Numbered from the stretch's first letter, positions 18,278 to 27,557 are shown. The stretch is 64,000 nt of DNA from Maribacter ulvicola (GCF_900155985.1 NZ_FTMA01000001.1:806001-870000); one strand, 5' to 3'. The notes: generated from the letters alone by a model not told the origin. Made by a program: numbers and translations.

Positions 18278-18682
18278 TTATTTTTCATAAAACTCTATAG
18301 GTAAGTCATCTGGATCAGTAATAAAGGTAAATCTTTTGTTGGTAAACTTGTCTATTCTAATGGGTTCTACAATAATTTGATGTTCTTTACAATGCGCAAT
18401 AATTTTATCTATATCATCTACCTCAAAAGCTAAATGGCGCAGACCACAGGCTTCTGGTTTTGACGGTCGCTTTGGTGGGTTGGGAAAAGAAAAAAGTTCA
18501 ATGATATAATTGCCGTTCAACCCCAAATCTAGTTTATAAGATTGTCGCTCTTCACGATATACCTCTTGAATAACTTCTAAGTTCAACACCTCTAAATAGA
18601 ATTTTTTAGAGACTTTATAGTTGGAGCAAATAATAGCGGTGTGGTGTACTTTGTTCAATTTGTATAGGGGTTTAGAGAACAT
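18278..18682 (-). CDS. gloA2: GloA2/YaeR-like VOC-family protein
   Basis: 134 residues, one vicinal-oxygen-chelate domain. Closely follows the E. coli YaeR (GloA2) pattern: VHHTAIICSNY, YREERQSYKLDL, IELFSFPNPPKRP, EACGLRHLAFEVDD and KRFTFITDPDDLPIEFYE. Probable metal ligands are H14 in VHHTAI, E63 in IELFSF, H83 in RHLAFE and E132. Thought to be a glyoxalase-I-like metal enzyme; the physiological substrate is not settled. Cytosolic, on the same strand as the gene after it but separately placed. Confidence 0.85.
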   Translation of the reverse strand: MFSKPLYKLNKVHHTAIICSNYKVSKKFYLEVLNLEVIQEVYREERQSYKLDLGLNGNYIIELFSFPNPPKRPSKPEACGLRHLAFEVDDIDKIIAHCKEHQIIVEPIRIDKFTNKRFTFITDPDDLPIEFYEK

Positions 18683-18751
18683 GTTAGAATCAATTTATAT
18701 ATGATTAGGCTCGCATAATGCATCTAAAAGATATGCAATTGATCTATAGTA

Positions 18752-18796
18752 TTAAAAAAGAAGAGGGGTGGCTTACATCATTGTAAACCACCCCTG
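18752..18796 (-). terminator. Rho-independent terminator (- strand)
   Basis: GGGGTGG-TTACA pairs with TGTAA-CCACCCC (12 bp with one mismatch bulge), followed on the - strand by CTTCTTTTTT. Terminates the outer-membrane protein gene at 18819-19328. Confidence 0.85.
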
Positions 18797-18818
18797 TATT
18801 ATTGTATAAAAGATATTT

Positions 18819-19328
18819 TTATAGCTTATAAGTAATACCAATTCTTCCGCTACTTACAACATTTCCTCCACCAACTTGAAGGTTAATTGCAAAGTTGTCA
18901 TCGAAGAAATAGCGTCCACCTACTTGTAACCCTATACCAAAATTATCGGCACCACTATAATCTACAGTACTTCCGTTAACTTTAGTAGACCAATTAAAGT
19001 AATTCAAGTTTGCGCCTGCATATAAATCCCATTGGCTGGGAATTTCAAAAACTTCATTAAAATGATAATTACCATTTGCTTGAATTCCGAAAATAGAACT
19101 CTTAAAATTACTGCTAGTACCATTACCGTGGTTATATTTTTGGAATGACAATTCTCCTCCAACAGAAATATTTGGAGCTACGCCATATTCTAAACCTGCA
19201 TAAATTGGAGTTCCCCATCCTGAAAAGCCAAGTCCTGCATTTGCTTGTAAACTACCCTCTTCTAATGGTGATTGAGCATAAGTAAACCCAATTGTAAATA
19301 GGGCTAATAATAAAGAAATCTTTTTCAT
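18819..19328 (-). CDS. Outer-membrane beta-barrel protein
   Basis: 169 residues from the ATG at 19328, which begins a clear signal peptide (MKKISLLLALFTIGFTYAQ); the frame extends 17 codons upstream without a signal. The mature protein has alternating hydrophobic strands (YAGLEYGVAPNISVGGELSF, FGIGLQVGGRYFF) and ends in GRIGITYKL, a typical outer-membrane C-terminal strand. An eight-stranded OmpW/OmpA-like porin is likely. Function unknown. Confidence 0.82.
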   Translation of the reverse strand: MKKISLLLALFTIGFTYAQSPLEEGSLQANAGLGFSGWGTPIYAGLEYGVAPNISVGGELSFQKYNHGNGTSSNFKSSIFGIQANGNYHFNEVFEIPSQWDLYAGANLNYFNWSTKVNGSTVDYSGADNFGIGLQVGGRYFFDDNFAINLQVGGGNVVSSGRIGITYKL

Positions 19329-19543
19329 GGTTAATAAGTTGAAATTCAATTGATTATAAATACATATATTAAGTTTCAAATGTAAATAGGCAGAAAAGAT
19401 ATTAACTTGTTTTAAATGTTAATATTTATCTAAAAGTAGTAGTAGAAGGATAAAGGAGAGTTATCGTTTAAAGGATCTAATACTTATTTTTAAACTCATA
19501 AAGAGGGTAAAATTTAGCCCTGTACTCAGATGATATGAAAAAT

Positions 19544-19843
19544 TTAGAACTTTGTTCTGTATCTGGCAATAGGTTCATATTCTATTCCCTTTTCTGCTAT
19601 TTCAATGAGTTCATATATTGGTATGAAAAGGGGTTTCCTTTCATGGTGTTTACCCTAATTAATAGACCTAGTAAAATCTGCGGAATGCATGGTGTACCTG
19701 TCATTAATTTCGGTTTTATTTTTTTTGAATTCTGAAGATTCAAACGCTTTATAAAAGGTGGTCACAGCCTCTTTATGACCTAGCTTTTAATTGTTGTATG
19801 TAGTTGGTGCTATTAAAAATAGCATACAAAGGGTATTTTTCAT
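19544..19843 (-). pseudogene. Decayed small secreted-protein gene
   Basis: One frame of exactly 100 codons runs from an ATG at 19843 to TAA at 19544 with two internal stops (TAA after about 18 codons, TAG about 44 codons later). All three pieces read like protein: a signal-peptide start MKNTLCMLFLIA, then HKEAVTTFYKAFESSEFKKN, then PLFIPIYELIEIAEKGIEYE. Because the pieces stay in one frame, loss by point mutation rather than frameshift is suggested. The middle part faintly recalls an NTF2-like start. It lies 7 bases after the small gene at 19851-20069. No family assigned. Confidence 0.45.
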
Positions 19844-19850
19844 TGTTGTA

Positions 19851-20069
19851 CTAGTTCATGGAGTTTACCATTGCTTTGATCTTCACCGCTTTTTCAAAAT
19901 GATCTAATTTATGCTCAAGTATCCACCATGTTGCTACTTGCATTAAAAGCGCCGGATCGTCATTTTTGTTCTTGAAAAAGGCGTAAAATGAAAGCCCTAC
20001 GTTTTCTCCTTTTGTAGCAATTTTAGCATCACAAACTTGTATGATTTTTGATATTATTTCTTTGTTCAT
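19851..20069 (-). CDS. Small conserved protein (DUF6500-like)
   Basis: 72 residues. The pattern GENVGLSFYAFFKNKNDDP followed by WWILEHKLDHFEKA fits a small family of about 70-residue bacterial proteins I recall as DUF6500; function unknown. Starts 7 bases after the end of the pentapeptide-repeat gene on the same strand, so probably cotranscribed with it. Confidence 0.65.
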   Translation of the reverse strand: MNKEIISKIIQVCDAKIATKGENVGLSFYAFFKNKNDDPALLMQVATWWILEHKLDHFEKAVKIKAMVNSMN

Positions 20070-20076
20070 TTCCTTA

Positions 20077-20649
20077 TTACGTCAAAATTTTAAGTTTATA
20101 TTTCTGTAATAATCCCGCGAGATTATCATTTGAAAATATGGCTCCTGACATAGCATTATTGTCTGGGTCAATACTAAAATTGGTTGCGCTACTGAAATCT
20201 GCTTTTTGCAAATTTGTTCTCCCAAAAACAATGTTTTCTAAGTTGCATTCATCAAATTTAGATTTGCTTAAATCGCAACCTACAAAATCAGCACCCTCAA
20301 GTTTACAAGATATAAATGCTTGTCCGGCTAATTTTAATTCAGTGAAGATCGCAAAGCTTAGATTGCAATCTAAAAAAGAAAAATCCATTAGAAAGGCATT
20401 ACAGGTATTAAAAGCTAGCCCTATTAGTTTGCAATGAGAAAATTTTACTTCTTTAAATGTGGTATTTATAATGTTTGCGTTGCTCAAATTACAATCTATA
20501 AACCGGCACTCTAAAAAAGTTTGATTGTCTAAATTACCTTTAGAAAAATCACATCCTTCAAATATACAATTCTCGTATTCTGCCCTGGGTAATCTTGCAA
20601 CAGTATAGTTTTCTCTTTTAAAGGTTTTGTCTAGTATCAGTTTATCCAC
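20077..20649 (-). CDS. Pentapeptide-repeat protein
   Basis: 190 residues beginning with GTG (no ATG fits). Nearly the whole length is pentapeptide repeats of the A(D/N)LXX type, for example CIFEGCDFSKGNL, CKLEGADFVGCDL and CNLENIVFGRTNL, predicted to form a right-handed quadrilateral beta-helix. Relatives such as McbG and Qnr mimic DNA and protect gyrase; length and repeat style are similar, but this role is not proven. Cytosolic; followed by the small DUF6500-like gene. Confidence 0.82.
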   Translation of the reverse strand: MDKLILDKTFKRENYTVARLPRAEYENCIFEGCDFSKGNLDNQTFLECRFIDCNLSNANIINTTFKEVKFSHCKLIGLAFNTCNAFLMDFSFLDCNLSFAIFTELKLAGQAFISCKLEGADFVGCDLSKSKFDECNLENIVFGRTNLQKADFSSATNFSIDPDNNAMSGAIFSNDNLAGLLQKYKLKILT

Positions 20650-21050
20650 AGAAAGTTGAATTGTTATTAAGGTTATGAAAGATAAGCAAACAGAATTAGA
20701 ATTTTTAATCTGATAATTCTAAGTTTAAAGATTTGAATTATGTAGTTTATAGTCCAATAAATATCTAGATGTAGCCCTGGCGTTGATCACCTTAAAAAGC
20801 CGTGTATGATACCATGCTTTCATTAGGTAGATTATGGTGATGCCCAAATATTTTATTACCAAACCTAATGTGTATTACATTATCATATTTGCACTGATGT
20901 TGAAGAATGATAGTAGACTTGACCACCAGAACAATACCTCTTAGACGGAGTGTATTTTAAACAAGCAAGGCTATGCACTGCAGAGCACTGTCATTAAGAA
21001 AGCACTACAAACAGCAGATAGCCTTGAGCTTGTATTTTAATTGTAATTAG
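20650..21050. other. Intergenic stretch with possible decayed coding frames
   Basis: About 400 bases without an intact gene. On the + strand one frame (20834-21040) is open except for one TAG at 20942-20944; on the - strand an overlapping frame is open for about 54 codons. Neither gives a recognisable product. No clear promoter or terminator was identified. Confidence 0.35.
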
Positions 21051-22601
21051 TTATTTGTCCTGACCACCTTTACGTTGTGGCTTTCTTGGTTGTGGCCATT
21101 CTCTTTTCTTGCCCGATCTTTTATCCATGCCTAAATCTATTTTTTCACGAGATGTTTTCTCGGGGTCTTCACTGGCCATGTAGGTAAGAATAGCTGTTAG
21201 AATGGCATTATTACGAACATCATCAAACACAATTTTGTCATAGGTGTCTAAATTGGTATGCCAAGTATAATTTGAATAATCCCAGCTAAGAGAACTCAAC
21301 GAGAAGGCAGGAGCGCCTGCGGCAACAAACGATGCGTAATCTGAACCACCACTATCTGGTGAGCCTGGGTATGTGGTCTCTATTTCATTTTTATAAGTTT
21401 CAGGTACAGCTTTTAACCATCGTCCTAAAAAATCTTCGGAATGTAAAAATCCTTGTCCGGATAAACGTACCACACGACCGGTACCGTTATCTTGATTAAA
21501 AAGAGCTTGTACGCCATCAACAATTTTTGGGTGGTCTTCCACAAAGGAACTAGAACCGTTCAGCCCTTGTTCTTCACTTCCCCAAAGTCCTATTAAGATG
21601 GTTCTTTTTGGGTTAGGATATACTTTTTTAAGAATACGAGCAGCTTCTAACATGGTAATGGTTCCCGTACCGTTATCAGTGGCGCCTGTGCCACCATCCC
21701 AAGAATCAAAATGAGCAGAAAGAATAACATACTCATCTGGGAATTCAGTGCCCGGTATGGTGGCAATGGTATTAAAGGTTGGTACTATGCCAAGGTCTTT
21801 AGATTCGGCTACTATTTTAATTTTAGTATCTACACCATGCTCAACCATTCTGTAAAGCATTCCGTAGTCCTCTAAAGAAATATCTACAGCTGGAATTTTT
21901 TTGGTACCGGCACTAAATATTTTGTTTGCTCCAAAACCTTCGGACCATCTAGATTGGGCAATACCTACTGCCCCTGCTTTTTCAAATGCTGCATTGATAT
22001 TTCTACTGGTATAACCTGTGTTGCTAATATTTTGTCTCCAAATTTTCTTCAAGGAGTCACGCTCCGTTTTCATTTTTTCTAAGGATGCTTTTGTAGCATA
22101 TTCTTCCCAGTTATCATTTGGTCTACCTGTGGGCTGTAGCATGCTCACCATTACTATTTTTCCTTTTACGTTAGGAAGCCATTTTGCAAACGCCAATGAA
22201 TCTGTAAAGTTTGGAAGTGTAATCAAAGATGCGGTAACACCTTTAGAACTGGTACTTGGGTTCCATGCCAATTGGGTAGCGTGAAGTGATGCCACACGAG
22301 GCGATACCATATCTACATGGGTAATTCCTCTTTGCCACCCTTTCCAGGTTCCCCATTGTTGGTTTTCTGCAGAAATTCCCCATTTTTTATAAGTTTTAAT
22401 AGCCCAGTCGTGAGCCGTTTTCATTTCTGGAGTACCTACCAATCTTGGTCCGTTTAGGTCTAATAATTCGTAAGCTAATTGCTCTAATTGTGAGTTTTCA
22501 ATGCCTTCCTTTTCAATGGCATTGATAATGTCATTTGTGGTTTGAGAAATCCCAATTGTTGTGCATAAAAAGTATGCACAAAGAAATAGTCCTTTTTTCA
22601 T
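21051..22601 (-). CDS. Secreted M28-family aminopeptidase
   Basis: 516 residues from the ATG at 22601, which starts a signal peptide (MKKGLFLCAYFLCTTIGISQ); an in-frame ATG at 22634 gives a worse one. PA-type insert about 120-260, then the M28 catalytic domain with LSAHFDSWDGG (zinc His/catalytic Asp), TGATDNGTG (bridging Asp), WGSEEQGLNG (Glu pair) and the last His in WHTNLDTYD. Cleaves N-terminal residues or dipeptides from peptides in periplasm or outside. The tail is strongly basic (KRSGKKREWPQPRKPQRKGGQDK region), which is unusual. Monocistronic. Confidence 0.88.
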   Translation of the reverse strand: MKKGLFLCAYFLCTTIGISQTTNDIINAIEKEGIENSQLEQLAYELLDLNGPRLVGTPEMKTAHDWAIKTYKKWGISAENQQWGTWKGWQRGITHVDMVSPRVASLHATQLAWNPSTSSKGVTASLITLPNFTDSLAFAKWLPNVKGKIVMVSMLQPTGRPNDNWEEYATKASLEKMKTERDSLKKIWRQNISNTGYTSRNINAAFEKAGAVGIAQSRWSEGFGANKIFSAGTKKIPAVDISLEDYGMLYRMVEHGVDTKIKIVAESKDLGIVPTFNTIATIPGTEFPDEYVILSAHFDSWDGGTGATDNGTGTITMLEAARILKKVYPNPKRTILIGLWGSEEQGLNGSSSFVEDHPKIVDGVQALFNQDNGTGRVVRLSGQGFLHSEDFLGRWLKAVPETYKNEIETTYPGSPDSGGSDYASFVAAGAPAFSLSSLSWDYSNYTWHTNLDTYDKIVFDDVRNNAILTAILTYMASEDPEKTSREKIDLGMDKRSGKKREWPQPRKPQRKGGQDK

Positions 22602-23057
22602 GTTTAAGATAGTTTGATGAACTAAGGTACTCAATTAAGCGCGTAAGAGATGTGTTAAAATTTACCTGATTTTCTTGATGATTTAGAAAGACTTTCTAAT
22701 TAATTATACCTCAGGTCCATTACTGTTTTCTCTCTAAAGTTTGAAAATACTGTTTAATGTTCTTTTATAATTTTGCTTGATGTCTTTTTAAAACATATAA
22801 ATGTAGAGGTGCTCTTTTCAGGGTGATGATGGAAAGTTGATCAGTTGCTGGTCTTAATGCCAGCATTATCTTTGTTATTATTTAATAATAGGTAAATTTT
22901 TACTGCCATTTATAATTGAAAAGCTGGTTTATAGCTTAGTATAAGAATGCATTGACCAATAGTATAGAACATTGGTCAATGCAACTCATACTTGTTCCGC
23001 TTAAACGTTTATAACGTATTCCACTACTATGGTTTCATTTTTTTATAGTAACCTGAG
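22602..23057. other. Intergenic stretch, terminator only
   Basis: About 455 AT-rich bases between two - strand transcription units. Apart from the hairpin at 22948-22983 and a 10-bp palindrome TAAACGTTTA at 23002-23011, nothing coherent was found. Confidence 0.5.
22948..22983 (-). terminator. Hairpin terminating the sugar-acid operon
   Basis: Perfect 13-bp stem TGCATTGACCAAT / ATTGGTCAATGCA with a 10-base loop, about 75 bases after the last gene of the - strand operon. The T run after it on that strand is short (TTCTTAT), so efficiency is uncertain. Confidence 0.6.
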
Positions 23058-24020
23058 CTAGACAATTGCAAGTGCTGTTTTATTGAAAATGCAGTTGGTA
23101 TCTGCAGTTTCATTTCTCAAAATTGCCAATGTATTTGTAACGGTCATTGTACACATTTTGGTGTAGGTAGTTTTAGTTAAACTACCTAAATGGGCAGTAA
23201 TTAGAGCATTGTCTAATTGTAATAAAGGATCGTCTTTTACAGGAGGTTCTTGAGCTAAAACATCGGCTGCAAAGCCTGCTATTTTATTATTTTGTAATGC
23301 AATCAACAATTCATTCTGGTCAATTATTCCACCTCTAGCCGTATTTATTAATAAAGCTGTGGGTTTCATTTTTGAAAATGCCGATGCGTCAATAAGATGT
23401 GCTGTTTTAGTAGTTAGAGGAATATGTAGGCTAATGCTATCAGACGTTTTTAGTAACGTATCTAAATCAACGAAATTATAGGGGACATCTTCTTTTTTAG
23501 AACTCCAATATACTACGTTCATGCCTAGGACAGCGGCAATCTTTGCTACTTTTTTACCAATATTGCCCATACCGATCACGCCTAAGGTTTTTCCGTGGGT
23601 TTCATCACCAATATATGTACCTCTGTCTGCCCATCTATTTTCCTTTACCATGGCAACGGCATTATATACATTTCGCTGAAGCATTAACAACAACGTAATG
23701 GTATGTTCTGCAATGGTGTCTGCATTAGAATTGGGTGCATTGACTACTTTAATGCCTTTTTCTGTAGCATACTTAACATCAATATTATCTAAGCCTACAC
23801 CACAGCGAGCTATTACTTTTAGGTCAGGTAGTTGCTCTATTAAGGCTTCTCTTACCTGACCTTTTCCACGTGTAATTATAGCATCGATCTTGTAGTTCTG
23901 AATCTGACTTTGTAATGATGTTTCTTCATATCCTGTTAAAATATTCATGTCTGTCGCTTTTTCCAACATATGCATAGCATCATCGGCAACAGTTTCTAAT
24001 AATAGGATGTTTTTACTCAT
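23058..24020 (-). CDS. D-2-hydroxyacid dehydrogenase
   Basis: 320 residues from the ATG at 24020, which overlaps the end of the VOC gene by 8 bases; the frame extends 40 codons upstream but those overlap the VOC gene. NAD-binding loop GVIGMGNIG, catalytic Arg in NTARGGIID, Glu in VLAQEPP and His in ITAHLGS. Reduces 2-keto acids or oxidises D-2-hydroxy acids (phosphoglycerate dehydrogenase/glyoxylate reductase family). As the last gene of a catabolic operon it probably handles a keto acid made by the dehydratase. Substrate unknown. Confidence 0.88.
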   Translation of the reverse strand: MSKNILLLETVADDAMHMLEKATDMNILTGYEETSLQSQIQNYKIDAIITRGKGQVREALIEQLPDLKVIARCGVGLDNIDVKYATEKGIKVVNAPNSNADTIAEHTITLLLMLQRNVYNAVAMVKENRWADRGTYIGDETHGKTLGVIGMGNIGKKVAKIAAVLGMNVVYWSSKKEDVPYNFVDLDTLLKTSDSISLHIPLTTKTAHLIDASAFSKMKPTALLINTARGGIIDQNELLIALQNNKIAGFAADVLAQEPPVKDDPLLQLDNALITAHLGSLTKTTYTKMCTMTVTNTLAILRNETADTNCIFNKTALAIV

Positions 24021-24507
24021 CTGACTTGTGATATAATGTAGCATCTTTAGATTTGTACCCGCGAAAATCATTTCTTCCAGATACATAAATTCCATCCTTG
24101 AACAATTCGTCTTCAAATATTTTTGAATCAATATGATCACCAGGGACTGAAGATAATTCTATTAAGTTTCCTGACGGATCACGAACAAACATTTGTATGG
24201 CTCCATCTGGTAATTGACGCACTTTGCCCCAAGGCTTAATATCAATGATACCAAGTTCTTTCATACGAAAGAAAATGGTATTGATGTCATCTACCTGAAC
24301 ACAAATATGACCTCTAAATGAAAATGCATCTTCCCATTCCGTCAAATGTAATTGCTGCTCTTCATTGAATTTGAAAAATGCCGTAGGATAGTCAAAAAGA
24401 AATGCAGGAATAGCTTCTAACCCTAATTCTTCTTCATAAAACTTACACGCCTCTTCAAGATTGCTTACTACTAAAGCAACGTGATTTATATGTACTGCCT
24501 TTGCCAT
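24013..24507 (-). CDS. VOC-family (glyoxalase/dioxygenase fold) protein
   Basis: 164 residues. VOC repeats with INHVALVVSNLEEACKFYEEELG, LHLTEWEDAF, GHICVQVDDI and FVRDPSGNLIELSS; likely metal ligands H9, E60 region and the Glu of NLIELSS. Could be a lyase, epimerase or dioxygenase. Sits between the dehydratase (3-base gap) and the hydroxyacid dehydrogenase (8-base overlap), so it belongs to the same sugar-acid pathway. Reaction not assignable. Confidence 0.82.
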   Translation of the reverse strand: MAKAVHINHVALVVSNLEEACKFYEEELGLEAIPAFLFDYPTAFFKFNEEQQLHLTEWEDAFSFRGHICVQVDDINTIFFRMKELGIIDIKPWGKVRQLPDGAIQMFVRDPSGNLIELSSVPGDHIDSKIFEDELFKDGIYVSGRNDFRGYKSKDATLYHKSDE

Positions 24508-24510
24508 AAT

Positions 24511-25674
24511 TTATTGTTTAAAGTCTTTTACAAAATCCCAATTTGGAGTCAAGCCCAATCCTGGTTTATCAGGAGCAATTAGCATACCTTCTTTGTCCAC
24601 AGTGATATCTTCTACTACCAAGTCGTACATCATAGGGTTTCCTCCTAATGAAAACTCAATTACATTTGCTGATGGCGAGGCAAAAGCAACTGTTAAACCT
24701 GCCATAAAAGAAAATGCAGACCCCCAGCAATGAGGTGCCAATTCTAGCTGATGCGTATGTGCCAATTGTGATACACGCATGGCTTCTGTAATACCACCAA
24801 TAATAGCACAATCTGGTTGTAAAACATCTAATGCGCGTTCAGCAATTAAATCACGAACATCAAAAGCGGTATACTCACTTTCACCAGCTGCAATGGGGAT
24901 AAATGTATTGGAGCGGACTTCTGCAGTTCCTATTTTGTTATCAGGGCTAATTGGTTCTTCAAACCAATATAGGTTACAATCTTCCACCCCTTTTGTAAAT
25001 TGCTTTGCTTCTGGAACGCTAAAAGTACCGTGGGCATCGGTCATTAATTTAATGTGGTCAGGTAATGCTTCACGAGCGGCTTTAACTCTTTTTACGCTTT
25101 GGGCTACGGTTTCATCCATAATTCCCACACGCATTTTAACGCCACTGAATCCTTTTGAGGTATACCCTAATAATTGGTCACCGATCGCATCAGCTTTTGC
25201 CCATCCGCCACTGGCGTAAGCAGGCATTTTATCACGACACTTTCCTCCCAATAATTCCACTACAGGGGCGCCCAGTGCTTTTCCTTTTATATCCCAAAGT
25301 GCAGTGTCTATTCCGCTCATAGCAGAAATGGTTAAACCTCTTCTTCCTAAAATTGGGAATTTACGTCCTCTTGAAAGTGAATAGTGATCTCTTGTACCAT
25401 TGTAAATATTCTCCCATATTTGAGAAATGTTACGGGCATCCTTACCTACTAATTGTGGTTTTAATTCGTTTTCTATAATACTTACGATAGAAGCGCAAGA
25501 TCCAGAAGAACCTACCGCGGCTTTTGCTTCCCCAAAACCTTGTAATCCGGTATCGGTAGTGACTACGACCAAAGTCATGTCAAAATTTGTAAGTAAACCG
25601 TAATCGGAAAAATGTTGTTTTTCTTTAGGTATCGGGCAGCGTAACCAGAACGCTTCAATATTGGTGATTTTCAT
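24511..25674 (-). CDS. Enolase-superfamily sugar-acid dehydratase (MR type)
   Basis: 387 residues, mandelate racemase/muconate lactonizing family. Metal ligands D213 (TDAHG), E239 (WFEEP), E265 (AAGESE). Catalytic base on the second strand is K180 in KMR, and the His-Asp dyad is D288 (LQPDCA) with H315 (PHCWG). These mark the mandelate racemase subgroup, which mostly dehydrates sugar acids to 2-keto-3-deoxy acids. KxR instead of KxK narrows but does not fix the substrate. The stop of the epimerase gene touches its start. Confidence 0.85.
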   Translation of the reverse strand: MKITNIEAFWLRCPIPKEKQHFSDYGLLTNFDMTLVVVTTDTGLQGFGEAKAAVGSSGSCASIVSIIENELKPQLVGKDARNISQIWENIYNGTRDHYSLSRGRKFPILGRRGLTISAMSGIDTALWDIKGKALGAPVVELLGGKCRDKMPAYASGGWAKADAIGDQLLGYTSKGFSGVKMRVGIMDETVAQSVKRVKAAREALPDHIKLMTDAHGTFSVPEAKQFTKGVEDCNLYWFEEPISPDNKIGTAEVRSNTFIPIAAGESEYTAFDVRDLIAERALDVLQPDCAIIGGITEAMRVSQLAHTHQLELAPHCWGSAFSFMAGLTVAFASPSANVIEFSLGGNPMMYDLVVEDITVDKEGMLIAPDKPGLGLTPNWDFVKDFKQ

Positions 25675-26558
25675 TAAATAAGTGATTTTAAGGTGTCGAT
25701 TGATTTTTTGGTTAACATGGTATAAAATTCATCGGTAATTGCAGAACTACCGTGATCTTCCAAGAATTTTTTTTGTTCAGCGCTTAGACCCTGTGGATTT
25801 GTTTCAATAGAATTTGGAAAAGGATTGGCCGGTGTACGGTCTAAAGGAGCGCAAAACTCTACAGATAGAACTTTGTCGTACCCTATATCTTTAAGCGTAC
25901 TTATTATTTTGGGCCAATTTAAATGTCCCATTCCCGGAGCCATTCTATTATTGTCCGCTACATGAAAATTCACTAGGCGCTTACCAACTTTTTGTATGGT
26001 GTCGTATATATTCTCCTCTTCTAAATTCATGTGAAAGGTGTCTAAACATACGCCGCAATTTGGGCCAACAGCTTCAGCCAATGCTAGGGCTTGTTCTCCT
26101 CTGTTAATGAAATAGGTCTCAAATCTATTTATAGGTTCAATTCCAATTTGTATGCCATGGTCCTCAGTGTACTTATAAATTTCTTGTATACCTTCTACAG
26201 CCCATTGCCATTCTTCTTCTTGCTTTGCATCGGGTATTATTTTACCAACGGTAGCCGGTACCAAGGAAATAACTTTACCGCCAAGTTCATATACCATTTT
26301 AGCAACGTCCTTAACGTATTGGATAGACATTTTTCGCTGTTCTGGGTCTTTGGCCAATAAATTTCGCTGTTCTAACATTAAAGTAACAGACCCCCAGCAT
26401 TTTATACCGTAAAGATCTAAAAGTAATTGGGCTTTTTTAGTGTCGTAATTTTCTGGTGTCCCCTGTATTTCTATATGGGTGTAATCTAATTTGTTGATTC
26501 TATTGAGTGTGTGCTCTAGTGATTCGGCACGCATCCAATTGTGTATGGCTAATTCCAT
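25674..26558 (-). CDS. Ketose 3-epimerase-like TIM-barrel protein
   Basis: 294 residues, sugar phosphate isomerase/epimerase (AP endonuclease 2-like) family. The four metal ligands of D-tagatose/D-psicose 3-epimerases are at E141 (GIEPINRF), D173 (CLDTFHM), H199 (NFHVADN) and E234 (LSVEFCAPLD). Interconverts ketose epimers or related keto-acids in the cytosol. First gene of the operon, overlapping the dehydratase start by one base. Substrate unknown. Confidence 0.85.
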   Translation of the reverse strand: MELAIHNWMRAESLEHTLNRINKLDYTHIEIQGTPENYDTKKAQLLLDLYGIKCWGSVTLMLEQRNLLAKDPEQRKMSIQYVKDVAKMVYELGGKVISLVPATVGKIIPDAKQEEEWQWAVEGIQEIYKYTEDHGIQIGIEPINRFETYFINRGEQALALAEAVGPNCGVCLDTFHMNLEEENIYDTIQKVGKRLVNFHVADNNRMAPGMGHLNWPKIISTLKDIGYDKVLSVEFCAPLDRTPANPFPNSIETNPQGLSAEQKKFLEDHGSSAITDEFYTMLTKKSIDTLKSLI

Positions 26559-26824
26559 TGGTTGTTGTTGATAAGTTGTTGTTGATTTGCTTTATTTTTC
26601 TAAAAGAGGAAGTTGTTTAATTGTTTATGATGTGTTTTTACAAATTTGATTTGTGAAAATTGAAGGTTTCAAGTTAGGAAAAAATTGATTCATTTGATAA
26701 CTGAGAAGTTAAGATTGTCTTATATTTTACGCAGATATATGATAAAGAGGCTATTATGAGGTGTAATGTTTGCGTAGAAGGTGAAATATGAAATATAGGG
26801 ACATATTATGGCGTTAAATAACAT

Positions 26825-27451
26825 ATGAAATCAACCTTAATTTTATTGTTATCCCTTATTGGTGTTAATTTATTTTCTCAAGAGATCGAAATGAAAAAGG
26901 ACGTAGAGGAACTTGTCTTGTTAGGTAAAAATGCTATAGTAGAAATGGCTTTAGAATTAATTGATACGGATGTCAGTGCTGAAAATTTTTCTAAAATCAA
27001 GGTTATTACAAATGGAGAAACAGTTCAGGTGTTATTTCTGAACCCCATAAAATATTTGCCATTGAATTCTGCAAGCTATTTCGATTTTAATGTAGATGTT
27101 TTGAAGAAAATTGTCAGTTATCACCCATCTAGTAATGGTAATTTTAGTGAAGAAAAGAATATACTACCCTTCTATCAATCAAAAGAAACAGATATAAATA
27201 TTGATTTTGTTCTTAATGCCATTAATGTTAGTAACGAAATTGGTGCTATAAATATATTAAATTTTGAAGACGAAATGTTTATTAGAGAGAAGGACAACTA
27301 CTATGAAATAACCCTTATTTCAGAATTTCAAGAGTCTACTTATAAAATTACTAAAGAGACAGGAAAGGTTTTTGATTTGGAACATGCTACCTTGTTACCA
27401 CCGCCAAGCTGGGAAAATGAAGATGTACAGGAATATATAGAAGTCAATTAA
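26825..27451 (+). CDS. Secreted protein of unknown function
   Basis: 208 residues. Signal peptide MKSTLILLLSLIGVNLFSQ. The mature protein is acidic and beta/alpha mixed, ending in PPSWENEDVQEYIEVN; no family recognised. Isolated gene, divergent from the sugar-acid operon; the 266-base gap before it shows no other gene. Confidence 0.7.
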   Translation: MKSTLILLLSLIGVNLFSQEIEMKKDVEELVLLGKNAIVEMALELIDTDVSAENFSKIKVITNGETVQVLFLNPIKYLPLNSASYFDFNVDVLKKIVSYHPSSNGNFSEEKNILPFYQSKETDINIDFVLNAINVSNEIGAINILNFEDEMFIREKDNYYEITLISEFQESTYKITKETGKVFDLEHATLLPPPSWENEDVQEYIEVN

Positions 27452-27557
27452 AATAGTAATTGTATTTATATTAAAGTGTATTTCCTAAATTAAGAACCTA
27501 GACATTTATAGTCAGGGAATTTAGGGAGGTTAATGCATTCTATTGAAAATGGTTTTT

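Noticed and set aside
19535-19735. 66-codon frame on the + strand
   Set aside because: It is the opposite-strand shadow of the decayed gene at 19544-19843, whose frame looks far more protein-like.
23002-23011. TAAACGTTTA palindrome resembling the one before ssb
   Set aside because: Only 10 bp, downstream of a gene, without phased repeats; likely chance.
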